Below are positions 20,454 through 30,426 of a stretch of 64,000 nt of DNA, one piece after another. Where the stretch lies: contig NC_058519.1 of the NCBI RefSeq assembly GCF_904849725.1, positions 184,129,703 through 184,193,702 on the forward strand. Reading direction: 5' to 3'. The DNA is from Hordeum vulgare subsp. vulgare (taxonomy: Eukaryota; Streptophyta; Magnoliopsida; Poales; Poaceae). A program made the position numbers and the translations under genes. The stretch's first letter is position 1. The number at the start of each line of letters is the position of its first letter. The notes under the pieces are model-generated. The model was not told the DNA's origin and did not search any database. It worked only from the letters and a program-made list of their open reading frames with translations.

Positions 20454-21817
20454 TGATACGTCTCCGTCGTATCTACTTTTCCAAACTCTTTTGCCCTTGT
20501 TTTGGACTATAATTTGCATGATTTGAATGGAACTAACCCGGACTAACGCTGTTTTCAGCAGAACTGCCATGGTGTTGTTTTTGCACAGAAATAATAGTTC
20601 TCGGAATGACCTGGAAATTTACGAGGATTTTTTGTGGAATATATAAAAAATACTTGTGCCAGAAACAACCGCAGACGTGGAGCGACGAGCCCACAAGCCC
20701 AGGAGGCGCGAGCCCCCCTGGCCGCGCCTAACAGGTTTCTGGGGCCCTCGGGGCTCCGCGGCCTCCAACTCCAGCTCTATTTAGTCCCTTTCGTCTGGAA
20801 AAAAATAAAGGAGGAGAGTTCATCGCGTTTTACGATACGGAGGCGCCGCCACCACCTGTTCTTCCTCTGGAGGGCAGAACTGGAGTCCGTTCTAGGCTCC
20901 ACAGAGGGGAGATCGTCGCCATCAACATCACCAACCTTCCTTCATCTCCAATTCCATGATGCTCTTCACCGTTCGTGAGTAATCTCATCGTAGGCTTGCT
21001 GGAGGGTGATGTGTTGGATGAGATCTACCATGTAATCGAGTTAGTTTTGATGGGGATTGATCCCTAGTATCCACTATGTTCTGAGATTGATGTTGCTACT
21101 ACTTTGCCATGCTTAATGCTTGTCACTAGGGCCCGAGTGCCATGATTTCAGATCTGAACCTATTATGTTCTCGTCAATATATGTGTGTTCTTGATCCTAT
21201 CTTGCAAGTTGTAGTCACCTACTATGTGTTATGACCCGGCAACCCCGGAGTGACAATAGCCGGAACTATTCCCGGAGATGACCATAGTATGAGGAGTTCA
21301 TGTATTCACTAAGTTCTAATGCTTTTTTCCGGTTCTCTATTAAAAGGAGAACCTCAATATCCCGTAGTTTCCATTAGGAACCCGCTGCCATGGCAGGGAT
21401 GGACACTAGATGTCATGCAAGTTCTTTTCCCTAAGCACGTATGACTATATACGGAATGCATGCCTACATTACATTGACGAACTGGAGCTAGTTACATACC
21501 TCCCCATGTTATAACTGTTGCATGATGAATGTCATCCGGCATAGTTATCCATCACCGATCCAATTCCTACGAGTCTTTTCCTACTGGTCCTTGCTACATT
21601 ACTTTGCTGCTACTGCTGTCACTTCTACTGTTACCGTTGCTACTGTTGCTATCACACTACTTTGCTACTGATACTTTGCTGCAGATACTAAGTCTTTCAG
21701 GTGTGGTTGAATTGACAACTCAACTGCTAATACTCGAGAAGATTCTTTTGTTTCCACTTGTGTCGAATATACAAATTTGGGTTGAATACTCTACCCTCGA
21801 AAACTGTTGCGATCCCC
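20454..21817 (+). repeat. Gypsy LTR a (outer unit of an LTR dimer)
   Basis: Begins TGATACGTCTCCGTCG and stops at ...GTTGCGATCCCC, lacking the last ~18 bases (TATACTTGTGGGTTATCA) seen in LTR b. The preceding five bases (CGAAG, 20449-20453) would be the target duplication. Confidence 0.85.
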
Positions 21818-23199
21818 AATAAACTCTTTTGCCCTTGTTTTGGACTCTAATTTGCATGATTTGAATGGAACTAACCCGAACTAACGCTGTTTTCAGCAGA
21901 ATTGCCATGGTGTTGTTTTTGCGCAGAAATAAAAGTTCTCGGAATGACCTAGAAATTTACGAGGATTGTTTGTGGAATATATAAAAAATACTGGCGCAAG
22001 AATCAACCAGAGGATTGGAGCGAGAAGCCCACAAGCCCACGAGGCGCACCCTGGCCGCGCCTAGCAGGATTGTGGGGCCCTCGAGGCTCCGCCGCCTCCA
22101 ACTCCAGCTCTATTTAGTCCCTTTCGTTTGGAAAAAAATAAAGGAGGAGAGTTCATCGCGTTTTACGATACGGAGGCGCCGCCACCACTTGTTCTTCCTC
22201 TAGAGGGCAGATCTGGAGTCCGTTCTGGGCTCCGGAGAGGGGAAATCGTCGCCATCGTCATCACCAACCTTCCTTCATCGCCAATTCCATGATGCTATTC
22301 ACCATTCGTGAGTAATCTCATCGTATGCTTGCTGGACGGTGACAGATTGGATGAGATTTATCATGTAATCGAGTTAGTTTTGATGGGGATTGATCCCTAG
22401 TATCCACTATGTTCTGAGATTGTTGTTGCTACTACTTTGCCATGCTTAATGCTTGTCACTAGGGCCCGAGTGCCATGATTTCAGATCTGAACCTATTATG
22501 TTCTCGTCAATATATGTGTGTTCTTGATCCTATCTTGCAAGTTGTAGTCACCTACTATGTGTTATGACCCGGCAACCCCGGAGTGACAATAGCCGGAACC
22601 ACTCCCGGAGATGACCATAGTATGAGGAGTTCATGTATTCACTAAGTGCTAATGCTTTGTTCCGGTTCTCTATGAAAAGGAGAACCTTAATATCATGTAG
22701 TTTCCATTAGGACCCCATTGCCACGGAGGGATGGACAATAGATGTCATGCAAGTTCTTTTCCCTAAGCACGTATGACTATATACGGAATGCATGCCTACA
22801 TTACATTGATGAACTGGAGCTAGTTAGATATCTCCCCATGTTCTAACTGTTGCATGATGAATATCATCCGGCATAATTATCCATCACCGATCCAACGCCT
22901 ATGAGTTTTTCCTAATGGTCCTTGCTGCGTTACTTTGCCGCTACTGCTGTCACTGCTGCTACTGTTACTGCTACTGCTGTCACTGCTGCTACTGTTACCA
23001 TTGCTACTGTTGCTATCACACTACTTTTCTACTAATACTTTGATGCAGATACTAAGTCTTGCAGGTGTGGTTGAATTGACAACTCAACTGTTAATACTCG
23101 AGAATATTCTTTTGTTTCCCCTTGTGTCGAATCAACAAATTTTGGTTGAATACTCTACCCTCGATGACTGTTGCGATCCCCTATACTTGTGGGTTATCA
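21818..23199 (+). repeat. Gypsy LTR b (inner unit, adjoining the primer site)
   Basis: Lacks the first ~30 bases of the LTR (starts at AAACTCTTTTGCCC after AAT) but has the intact end GTGGGTTATCA. It is highly similar to LTR a throughout, including CTCTATTTAGTCCC near 22106 (possible TATA region). Near 22940-23000 it carries a CTGCTGTCACTGCTACTGTTAC-like expansion absent from LTR a. Confidence 0.85.
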
Positions 23200-23210
23200 A
23201 GACTATTTTC

Positions 23211-23228
23211 TGGCGCCTTTGCTGGGGA
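23211..23228 (+). promoter_or_regulatory. Primer-binding site, tRNA-Asp type (copy 1)
   Basis: TGGCGCCTTTGCTGGGGA, 11 bp after the LTR end. It differs at two positions from TGGCGCCGTTGCCGGGGA, which by recall is complementary to the 3' end of plant tRNA-Asp. Confidence 0.7.
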
Positions 23229-23278
23229 GTCCTAGCACTATCCTCTGAGTCACTTGGGATTTACGTCTATTGATCACT

Positions 23279-26004
23279 ATGAGGAATCCGAGAGATCAAA
23301 AAACTAAAGTCTTGCCCTCAACTACGAGGATAGGTAAGGAACTGCCATCTAGCAGTGCACTTGATTCACCTTCAGTTATGAGTAAGTTTGCGACACCACC
23401 TCCTACTAGAAATTCTGATATGTCGCCTGTGCTTGATGATGCTACTTCTGCTATCCATGATGCTTGTGATGATGCTTTGCTTGATACTGCTTTGCCACTT
23501 GGTGCATTCCTTGATGCACAAATTGCTAGTGTTGCTGCTGAATGTGATGATACTTCTGAAACTGCTGAGATTATTGAAGTAGAACCTGCTATTTCACCTG
23601 TTAGAACTAGCTCTCCTAGATATGAATTGCCTGATATACCTGAGGGTTATGTTACGGAGGGAGAGATAGCAAAGGACTTTCTTGCTTGTAAGGATAGCTA
23701 TGATCTTGAGAAATTATTGCGTAACTGGAAAGAAAAATCTCTGAACGCTAGGATGAAATATGACCCGAAGTTTGCTACTTCGCCTATCTTTGTGATCGAT
23801 AAGGATTATGAATTCTCTGTCGACCCCGCGTTAATCACTCTGGTCGAATCTGATCCTTTTCATGGTTATGAGTCTGAAACGGTTGTAGCACATCTTACTA
23901 AGTTGCACGATATAGCCACCCTATTCACGAGCGAGGAAAAGATTCGCCACTTCTATATCCTTAAGCTGTTTCCTTTCGTGCTAAAGGGTGATGCTAAGAC
24001 TTGGTTCACTTCTCTTGCTCCTGGTTGTGTGCGTAGTCCCCAGGATATGATCTACTACTTCTCTGAGAAATATTTTCCTACCTATAAGAAACAAGCTGCC
24101 TTGCAGGAAATATACAACTTTGTGCAAGTTGAAGAAGAGAGTGTCCCACAAGCTTGGGGGAGGCTTGTCCAGCTGCTGAATGCTTTGCCTGATGACCCTC
24201 TTGAGAAGAATGAAATACTTGATATCTTCTATAATGGACTAACCGATGCTTCTAGGGACCACCTAGATAGTTGTGCCGGTTGTGTTTTCACGGAACGAAC
24301 TGTGGAACAAGCTAAGATTCTATTGAATAATATCTTGTGCAATTAGAATGCTTGGACTATTCCCGAACCACCTCCGAAGCCAACTCCTAAGAAAAGAGGT
24401 ATTCTATTCCTCAGTCCTGAAGATATGCAAGAAGCTAAGAAATCTATGAAAGAGAAAGTCATTAAATCTGAAGATGTCAAAAATCTACCACCTATGGAAA
24501 ATATCCATGGTCTTGATAACCCGACACAGGTAGTTGAGGTAATTTCTCTTCGTAGGTTCAATGAGAGTGATATTCCTTTTTATAAACCTGCTAGTTTATG
24601 CGTGGATGAATTTCATAACTTTGTTGGCAAACAACAAAGTTTCAATGATTATGTTAGTAGACAATTGGAACAGAATGTTCATCTGCTTAGTCATTTAAGT
24701 GCTTGTGTGGATAGAAACGCCAATGATCTTAAGCTTTTGAGTAAACATGCCTCTATGGTCACCACTCAGGTAGAACAAGTACTTAAGGCTCAAAATGACT
24801 TGCACAATGAGTTGAATGACAATTCTGTTAGAGTCGTCACTAGAGGAGGTAGAATGACCCAGGAACCTTTGTATCCTGAGTGTCATCCTAAGAGAATTGA
24901 ACAAGATTCTCAAGGAGTTAGCACTGATGCACCTAGTCATCCTAGGAAGAAAAAAAAGATGATAGGAACTTGCATGCTAGCAACCCTGTTGCTGTTACAC
25001 CCGAGAATCCAACTGATGTCTCTGTTTCTGATGCCGAAACACAATCCGGTGATGAACATGAGCCTAGTGATAATATCGATAGTGATGTTCATGATGATGC
25101 TCAACCTAGCAATGATAAGGATGTGGAGATTGAACCTGTTGATCTTGATAACCCACAACCTAAGAATAGGAGATACGATAATAACGACTTCATTGCTAGG
25201 AAGCATGGTAAAGAAAGGGAACCATGGGTTCAGAAACCTGTGCCCTTTCCTCCCAAACCATCCAAGAAAAAGGATGATGAGGATTTTGCGCGATTTGTTG
25301 AAATGATTAAACCTGTCTTTCTGCAAATGCGTTTGATAGATATGCTCAAAATGTCCCCTTATGCTAAGTACATGAAGGATATTGTGACTAATAAGAGGAG
25401 GATACCCGAGGTTGAGATTTCCACCATGCTTGCCAATTACACCTTCAAGGGTGGAACTCCTCAGAAACTAGGTGATCCCGGAGTACCCACTATACCTTGC
25501 TCCATTAAAGGCAACTACGTTAGAACTGCTTTATGCGATCTTGGAGCTGGTGTTAGTGTTATGCCTCTCTCTCTTGATCGTAGACTTGAACTGGATAAGT
25601 TGACACCCACTGAAATCTCTCTGCAAATGGCCGACAAATCAACTGATTTCCCTATTGGCATTTGGGAGGATGTGCCTGTTGTGGTTGCTAACGTTACTAT
25701 CTTAACGGACTTTGTTATTCTGGATATTCCCGAGGATGATGCCATGGCGGTCATCCTTGGAAGACCCTTTTTAATCACTGCAGGGGCTGTTATTGATTGC
25801 AACAAAGGAAATGTCACTTTCCACGTCAATGGTAATAAGCATACGGTGCATTTTACGAAGAAACAATATCTTGTACATTGCATCAATGCTATTGAAAAAA
25901 CTTCATCAATCCTTATTGGAAGCTTTGAATGCCCTATACCTACTCTCAAGATGAAGTATGACTTACTTGTTGGGGATATGCACATCCCCATTCAGGTAAC
26001 CTAG
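23279..26004 (+). pseudogene. Gypsy gag-aspartic protease polyprotein (copy 1), three frame breaks or stops
   Basis: Gag: acidic N-terminus, then a retrotransposon gag domain (about 23890-24300) with KGDAKTWFTSLAPG, MIYYFSEKYFP and QAWGRLVQLLNALP. There is no CCHC zinc knuckle. An amber TAG at 24344-24346 interrupts the frame; copy 2 has GAG there. The frame resumes to an A8 run near 24950, where one base shifts it. The last part (to TAG 26002-26004) is an aspartic protease with active site CDLGAGVSVMP (about 25538) and flap/C-terminal VILGRPFL (about 25753). The protease is followed directly by a stop with no polymerase. Gag would form the particle and protease would mature it; other enzymes must act in trans. 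Confidence 0.85.
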
Positions 26005-26800
26005 TGATTATTCGAAAATTCTCCAGTTTTATGTGATTCAATTTTTTTTGTCAAGGAGACTTGATCAACCTCATTGACGGATTTCTTTTGATAACCATGA
26101 GATGGATGAATCTAGGAGTCACAACCGTCTGCTCTCAACTTTTACTTTGTCTTGTTTAGAAGAAAAATGATAGATTTAGCTTTAGTTTTTCCTGTTTTCT
26201 GCTTTTTGCGTCCCTTAGAAAAGTGTCTTGAAAATAAAAGTTCTTCAAATGCCCTGAAAGTAAAGTATGATTTTTTCTGGAATTTTTAAAAAATTCTGAG
26301 ACGGAGGACTGGTCAGGGGAATGCACTAGTGGGCCACAAGCCTATGAGGCGCGGGCACCCCGCTGGCCGCGCCTACCAGGTTTGTGGGGCCCATGTGGCC
26401 CCTCCACTTATTCCAGCTCCCATCTCCTTCTCCTACCTCCAAAAAAATTCATTCCACAGCTCAAACTCGTGTTCTTGCTCTTCTTGCTGCGATTTTCGAT
26501 CTCCTTGTACAAAGCCCCATTCACCAAACTGTTTTGGGGAAATTGTTCCTTGGTATGTGAATCCTCCATTGGTCCAATTAGTTTTTGCTCTAGTGCCTTA
26601 TTCGTTGTGTATTATTGCTGCCTTGGTGACCCTGTTCTTGAGCTTTGCATGCTGATTTTAGCTGGTCCCAAGTAGTTTTGATGCATGGTATGGCCTCTAG
26701 GCACTTGTAGGAGTAGTTGCTATGAGTTTCGTTGAGCCTTGTTCACTTTTCCTTTGAGTCTAAAAATTTCAGAAATTTTCAGAGAAAGAAAAGGGAAAAG
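26005..26800 (+). other. Non-coding spacer between protease and downstream ORF (copy 1)
   Basis: About 800 bp where active Gypsy elements would carry reverse transcriptase and integrase. No conserved polymerase motif is seen in any frame. The sequence is alignable with 40071-40870 in copy 2, so it is a family trait. It includes a segment (26329-26420) like the GC-rich leader of the LTR (GAGGCGCGGGCACCCCGCTG). Confidence 0.7.
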
Positions 26801-27996
26801 ATGAGGAGGTTCCTAAGAGGCTCTTCAAGCCGTGACCCAAAGATGATGAAAATGAGAAGAAGAAACCCAAGTATCCGGTCCCTCGAGTTGCAGAAGTTCG
26901 AACGTGCGAGTGACCAAGCGATGTGTTCTTACGTGCCGCCGGTCTTTATGAGGATTTTTATTACTTGGTGGAGAACGCAGGCCTTACCGCATTTGTTGAA
27001 GATAAGTGTCCACAATACCTCCTCCTCACTAATTTTTTCGTGCAAAGCTTTAACTTCTATCCAAGGAAGAGTCTTCCTATGGTTGAGTTCAAGTTATATG
27101 ATATCCCCCAACGCATGTCACTTCAGGATTTGTGGAATGTTTGCAAATTACCTTATGTTGGGGATATTCGTGAACCTCGTCCACGGGACTAGGAGGCTTT
27201 GGTTGATACTATTGTTGTAGGAGAGGAGAGAGGAGTATCTTGCGCTAGAGTTGCTAGCATACATTTGCCCGTGCTTCGGTACTTCTCATTATTCGTGGGA
27301 AAATGTTTGATCGGCTATGGGAAAGCTGGACCTCTCAGCTCCCCAGATCTTGCGGTTTTGCGCGAAGCCCTTTATAATGATAAAACTTATAGCTTGGGCG
27401 CTATAGTGTCTCAATGGTTGAACACGAACCGTTCGAAAGGCGTTGTTTATGGAGGTATCTATGCTACATGTCTTGCGATACATTTTGAGATACCTATTAG
27501 GCTACACGAGGAAGAAGATATTCTTCTTCCTGAGAGATATCTAGATTATGATAGCATGGTTCGCCATGACTTTCTTGATAAAGATATAAATAAGAGGATG
27601 ATTTATAACCTGGTATTTAGTCAGGGTACTCGTGAGATTATTACTTTGCCGGCTCCTTCTTTCTTCAATCTTCATCTAGGCAGGTACATTATTATGGCCT
27701 CGGACATCTACGCATATTGGGGCATAGCGCCACCACAGGCGCCCGTGCCTGAGCTACGAGTCGAGTACAAGACGCCGGTTTATCAGTGGGAGCCATAGGA
27801 GCTCACCCAGCAGTGGCACCCTCGGTACACTCCGGAGTACCCCGGACACGGTTATTTCCCTCCTTGGGAGTAGACCAACTTAGGCCAAAAGCCTAAGCTT
27901 GGGGGAGTACGTGTTTCGCACCAACTTTATATTCATGCTCACACTTTCACTTTGATAGTCGGTGTTCACACCTTGCCACTGTATCATCCATGCTAG
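26801..27996 (+). pseudogene. Downstream ORF of unknown function ('extra ORF', copy 1)
   Basis: Starts ATGAGGAGGTTCCTAAGAGG. After a frameshift before 26923 it reads FLRAAGLYEDFYYLVENAGL, CPQYLLLTNFF, VCKLPYVGDI, then TAG at 27190 (copy 2 has TTG). It continues RVASIHLPVLRYFSLFVGKC and RYLDYDSMVRHDFLDKDINK. A TAG lies at 27796, another at 27871, and the ORF end is at 27994-27996. It occupies the position of an env-like gene but shows no signal peptide or membrane helix, so I do not call it envelope. It may correspond to the extra ORF of Athila-type elements. Present in all three copies, hence maintained before decay. Confidence 0.65.
27895..27908 (+). promoter_or_regulatory. Internal polypurine tract (copy 1)
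   Basis: AAGCTTGGGGGAGT, identical over 14 bases to the terminal tract at 29754-29767. It lies near the end of the extra ORF and could serve as a second plus-strand primer site. Confidence 0.5.
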
Positions 27997-29753
27997 TTTA
28001 TTTCTTTTTCACGGTTTCTTCTTGTGTGTGTGTTTTGATTGAGAAAACCCAAAAAGATTTCCCGTTGTTCTTTTTATTTGGGTCAAGGTAGAAGACCATA
28101 GTTACAATGTTTAGTGGCTCTCGCATGCATATGTGTTTATCTGTCAAGAGCCATATTACTTTGTCTTCTCCTTTGTGGTTGCTTGCAGATTCCAGCGTAG
28201 TCCAATGCACGAGCACTCTTATTTTGATTCACATCATTCGGTCGTGCAAGTGAAAGACAATAATGACGACTTATGATGAAGTGGCTGAGCCTGGAAAAGC
28301 TGGTATGAACTCGATCTATTTTGATTTTGTAAATATGACTAGCTCATCGTTCCTAATTCAGCTTAGTTGTGAGAGAAACATGTTTGCAATGACAACTTAG
28401 AGATCATAGTTTCTGATGCCATGCTTAATTAGCTAGGAGCTTATAATGGTTTGTCTTGGATGCCAACATGAATTTTGAGATGATTATGATGTAGTATGAT
28501 AGGATGGTATCCACCTTTGAATGATTCAAGTGGCTTGACTTGGCACATGCTCATGCATGTAGTTGAAACAAAATCAACATAGCCTCTATGATATTCATGT
28601 TTATGGTGATTTATGTCCTACTCATGCTTGCACTCAATGTTGGTTAATTTCAATGCATATTGATGACTGTTGTCGCTCTCTAGTTGGTCGCTTCCCAGTC
28701 TTTTGCTAGCCTTCACTTGTACTAAGCGGGAATACTACTTTTGCATCCACTTCCATAAACACAAACTTGTTCCATATGAGTCCACCATACCTACCTATAT
28801 GCGGTATTTACCTGTCATTCCAAGTAAATTTGCATGTGCCACTCTCTAAACCTTCAAGTAATAATCTGTTTTGCATGCCCGAACCGCTCATGTGGTGACA
28901 AAGGGTGATCAGTATGTTCCATGCTAGGCATGTTATCCTCGATATGTGTTTATTCACTATCATTCACGAGAAACGGGCCGGTAAATGGAATGCCCAGTTC
29001 CATGCTCAAATCAAAAAGTTAATTGCAAACAAAACTCCCTGAATTGTTGTTGGTATGGACGGCACCCGAGTATTCGGCTAGTCGTGAGTGTGATTGATTG
29101 GTGCTGGGGGAGTCAAAACTTTACTTTTCTGTTTGGGAACCGCCTATAGTATGTGTAGCATGCAAGATGGTGAAAACTCTTGGTCATCGCGTTGACAATG
29201 AAAGCATGCCACACAAAATTGTTTATCTCTGTCTTCAAAGCTTGAGCTCTCGCACCTCTGCAAAGCAATGCTTCCCTCTACGGAGGGCCTATCTATTTAT
29301 GTTTCTGTTGAGTCATCCTCTTCTTATAAAAGCACCAATTAGAGAGCACCTCCGTCATTTTTATGCTTTGCAATTAATTGTTATTGAGTATGACTGTGAC
29401 TGGATCTTCTTTGCCATGAATTACTTGGTCTTTGAAGGTGCTTTGCATTTATGTTTTGCGGTCTCAGAATGGGCTAGCGAGATACCACCTGTTCATATTG
29501 TGTTATGATTGTTTTGATTGAAGTGTTGACATTTGAAACTCATTATTATTGCTCCCTAGTTGATTATGCCATTGATATGAGTTTATCTTGAGACCTAAAT
29601 GTCATTGCTTATGTGGTTAGCTTATGATCTTGGAGAAAATCTGAATATGAGTTAGACATAATTACAGCAACAAGATCAAACAAAGTTCGTAAAAGCTTTT
29701 CTTTTGTCTCTTTCAGTTTGTCAACTGAATTGCTTGAGGACAAGCAAGGCTTT
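27997..29753 (+). other. Conserved non-coding region between the two polypurine tracts (copy 1)
   Basis: About 1.8 kb without a supported gene. It is closely alignable along its length with 42006-43810 of copy 2 and more loosely with 62326-64000 of copy 3. Blocks such as GATTCCAGC(G/T)TAGTCCAATG, GCTTAATTAGCTAGGAGCTT and GGTCGCTTCCCAGTCTTTTG recur in order. Short frames (for example 29098-29508) are not kept in the other copies. Confidence 0.7.
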
Positions 29754-29767
29754 AAGCTTGGGGGAGT
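29754..29767 (+). promoter_or_regulatory. Terminal polypurine tract (copy 1)
   Basis: AAGCTTGGGGGAGT directly abuts the 3' LTR start TGATACGTCTCCGTCG, the place where plus-strand synthesis starts. Confidence 0.85.
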
Positions 29768-30063
29768 TGATACGTCTCCGTCGTATCTAGTTTTCCAAAC
29801 TCTTTTGCCCTTGTTTTGGACTTTAATTTGCATGATTTGAATGGAACTAACCCGGACTAACGCTGTTTTCAGCAGAATTGCCATGGTGTTGCTTTTGCGC
29901 AGAAATAAAAGTTCTCGGAATGACCTGGAAATTTACGAGGATTTTTTTGTAATATATTAAAAATACTGGCGCAAGAATCAACAGGAGGAGTGGAGCGAGG
30001 AGCCCACAAGCCCAGGAGGCACGCCCCCTGGCCACGCCTAGCAGGCTTGTGGGGCCCTCGGGG
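29768..30063 (+). repeat. 3' LTR of copy 1, truncated
   Basis: Matches the first ~296 bases of LTR a, ending GTGGGGCCCTCGGGG. At 30064 the text switches to the primer-site repeats of a different Gypsy element. Confidence 0.85.
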
Positions 30064-30065
30064 AC

Positions 30066-30235
30066 GATCAAGTCAAGAATAGTCTCCCATCAACGTGCCA
30101 ATTTATGGCGCCGTTGTCGAGGAGGATCAAGTCAAGAATAGTCTCCCGTCAACGTGCCAATTTCTGGCGCCGTTGCCAGGGAGCATCAAGTCAAGAATAG
30201 TCTTCCTCCAACGTGTCAATCTCTGGCACCGGGGA
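30066..30235 (+). repeat. Triplicated primer-binding-site unit
   Basis: Three consecutive ~60-bp units at 30066, 30125 and 30185, each starting (G)ATCAAGTCAAGAATAGTC and ending in a primer-site-like TGGCGCCGTTG(T/C)C(G/A)(A/G)GG. Unit 2 reads TGGCGCCGTTGCCAGGGA; unit 3 is truncated (TGGCACCGGGGA). Confidence 0.85.
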
Positions 30236-30426
30236 TTATCCTATGTGAAGCTTATCCAAGTAACCGTCGCAAACTCATCTCTTGCATTTACTTTTTTTCC
30301 TCTCGTTTTCCACTCACCCACTTCTGAAAACAAAAATTTACAAAAAAATATTTGCCTTTTTTGTTCGCCCTTTTCTTTGCACTTGCTTTCTGTTCGCTTG
30401 TGTGCTTGTATGTTGCTGAAGTCACC

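Larger units (their letters stand above)
20454..30063 (+). mobile_element. Non-autonomous Ty3/Gypsy element, WHAM/Sabrina-type (copy 1)
   Basis: Order: LTR dimer (20454-23199), primer site (23211), gag-protease (23279-26004), non-coding gap, separate ORF (26801-27996), internal polypurine tract, non-coding 1.8 kb, terminal polypurine tract (29754-29767), 3' LTR start (29768-30063). The LTR begins TGATACGTCTCCGTCGTATC and ends GTGGGTTATCA. No reverse transcriptase, RNase H or integrase is present, and the same is true of the two sister copies. The 3' LTR stops after 296 bp at a junction with a different element. The family name is tentative. Confidence 0.85.

Noticed and set aside
19931..20512. 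193-codon Arg/Ala-rich open frame
   Set aside because: It lies in the GC-rich part of a long LTR, overlaps other long frames on both strands, runs into the next LTR, and has no domain.
24344..24957. Amber stop and A8-run frameshift in gag-protease as possible programmed recoding
   Set aside because: Copy 2 has GAG where copy 1 has TAG, and its frameshifts are at other places. The lesions are private to each copy, so they are decay.
26801..27996. Extra ORF as a true viral envelope gene
   Set aside because: No signal peptide, furin-type site or membrane helix is seen in any copy; only the position is env-like.
29098..29508. 136-codon frame between the purine tracts of copy 1
   Set aside because: The matching region of copy 2 (43143-43424) has a different end and frame structure, so it is not a conserved protein.
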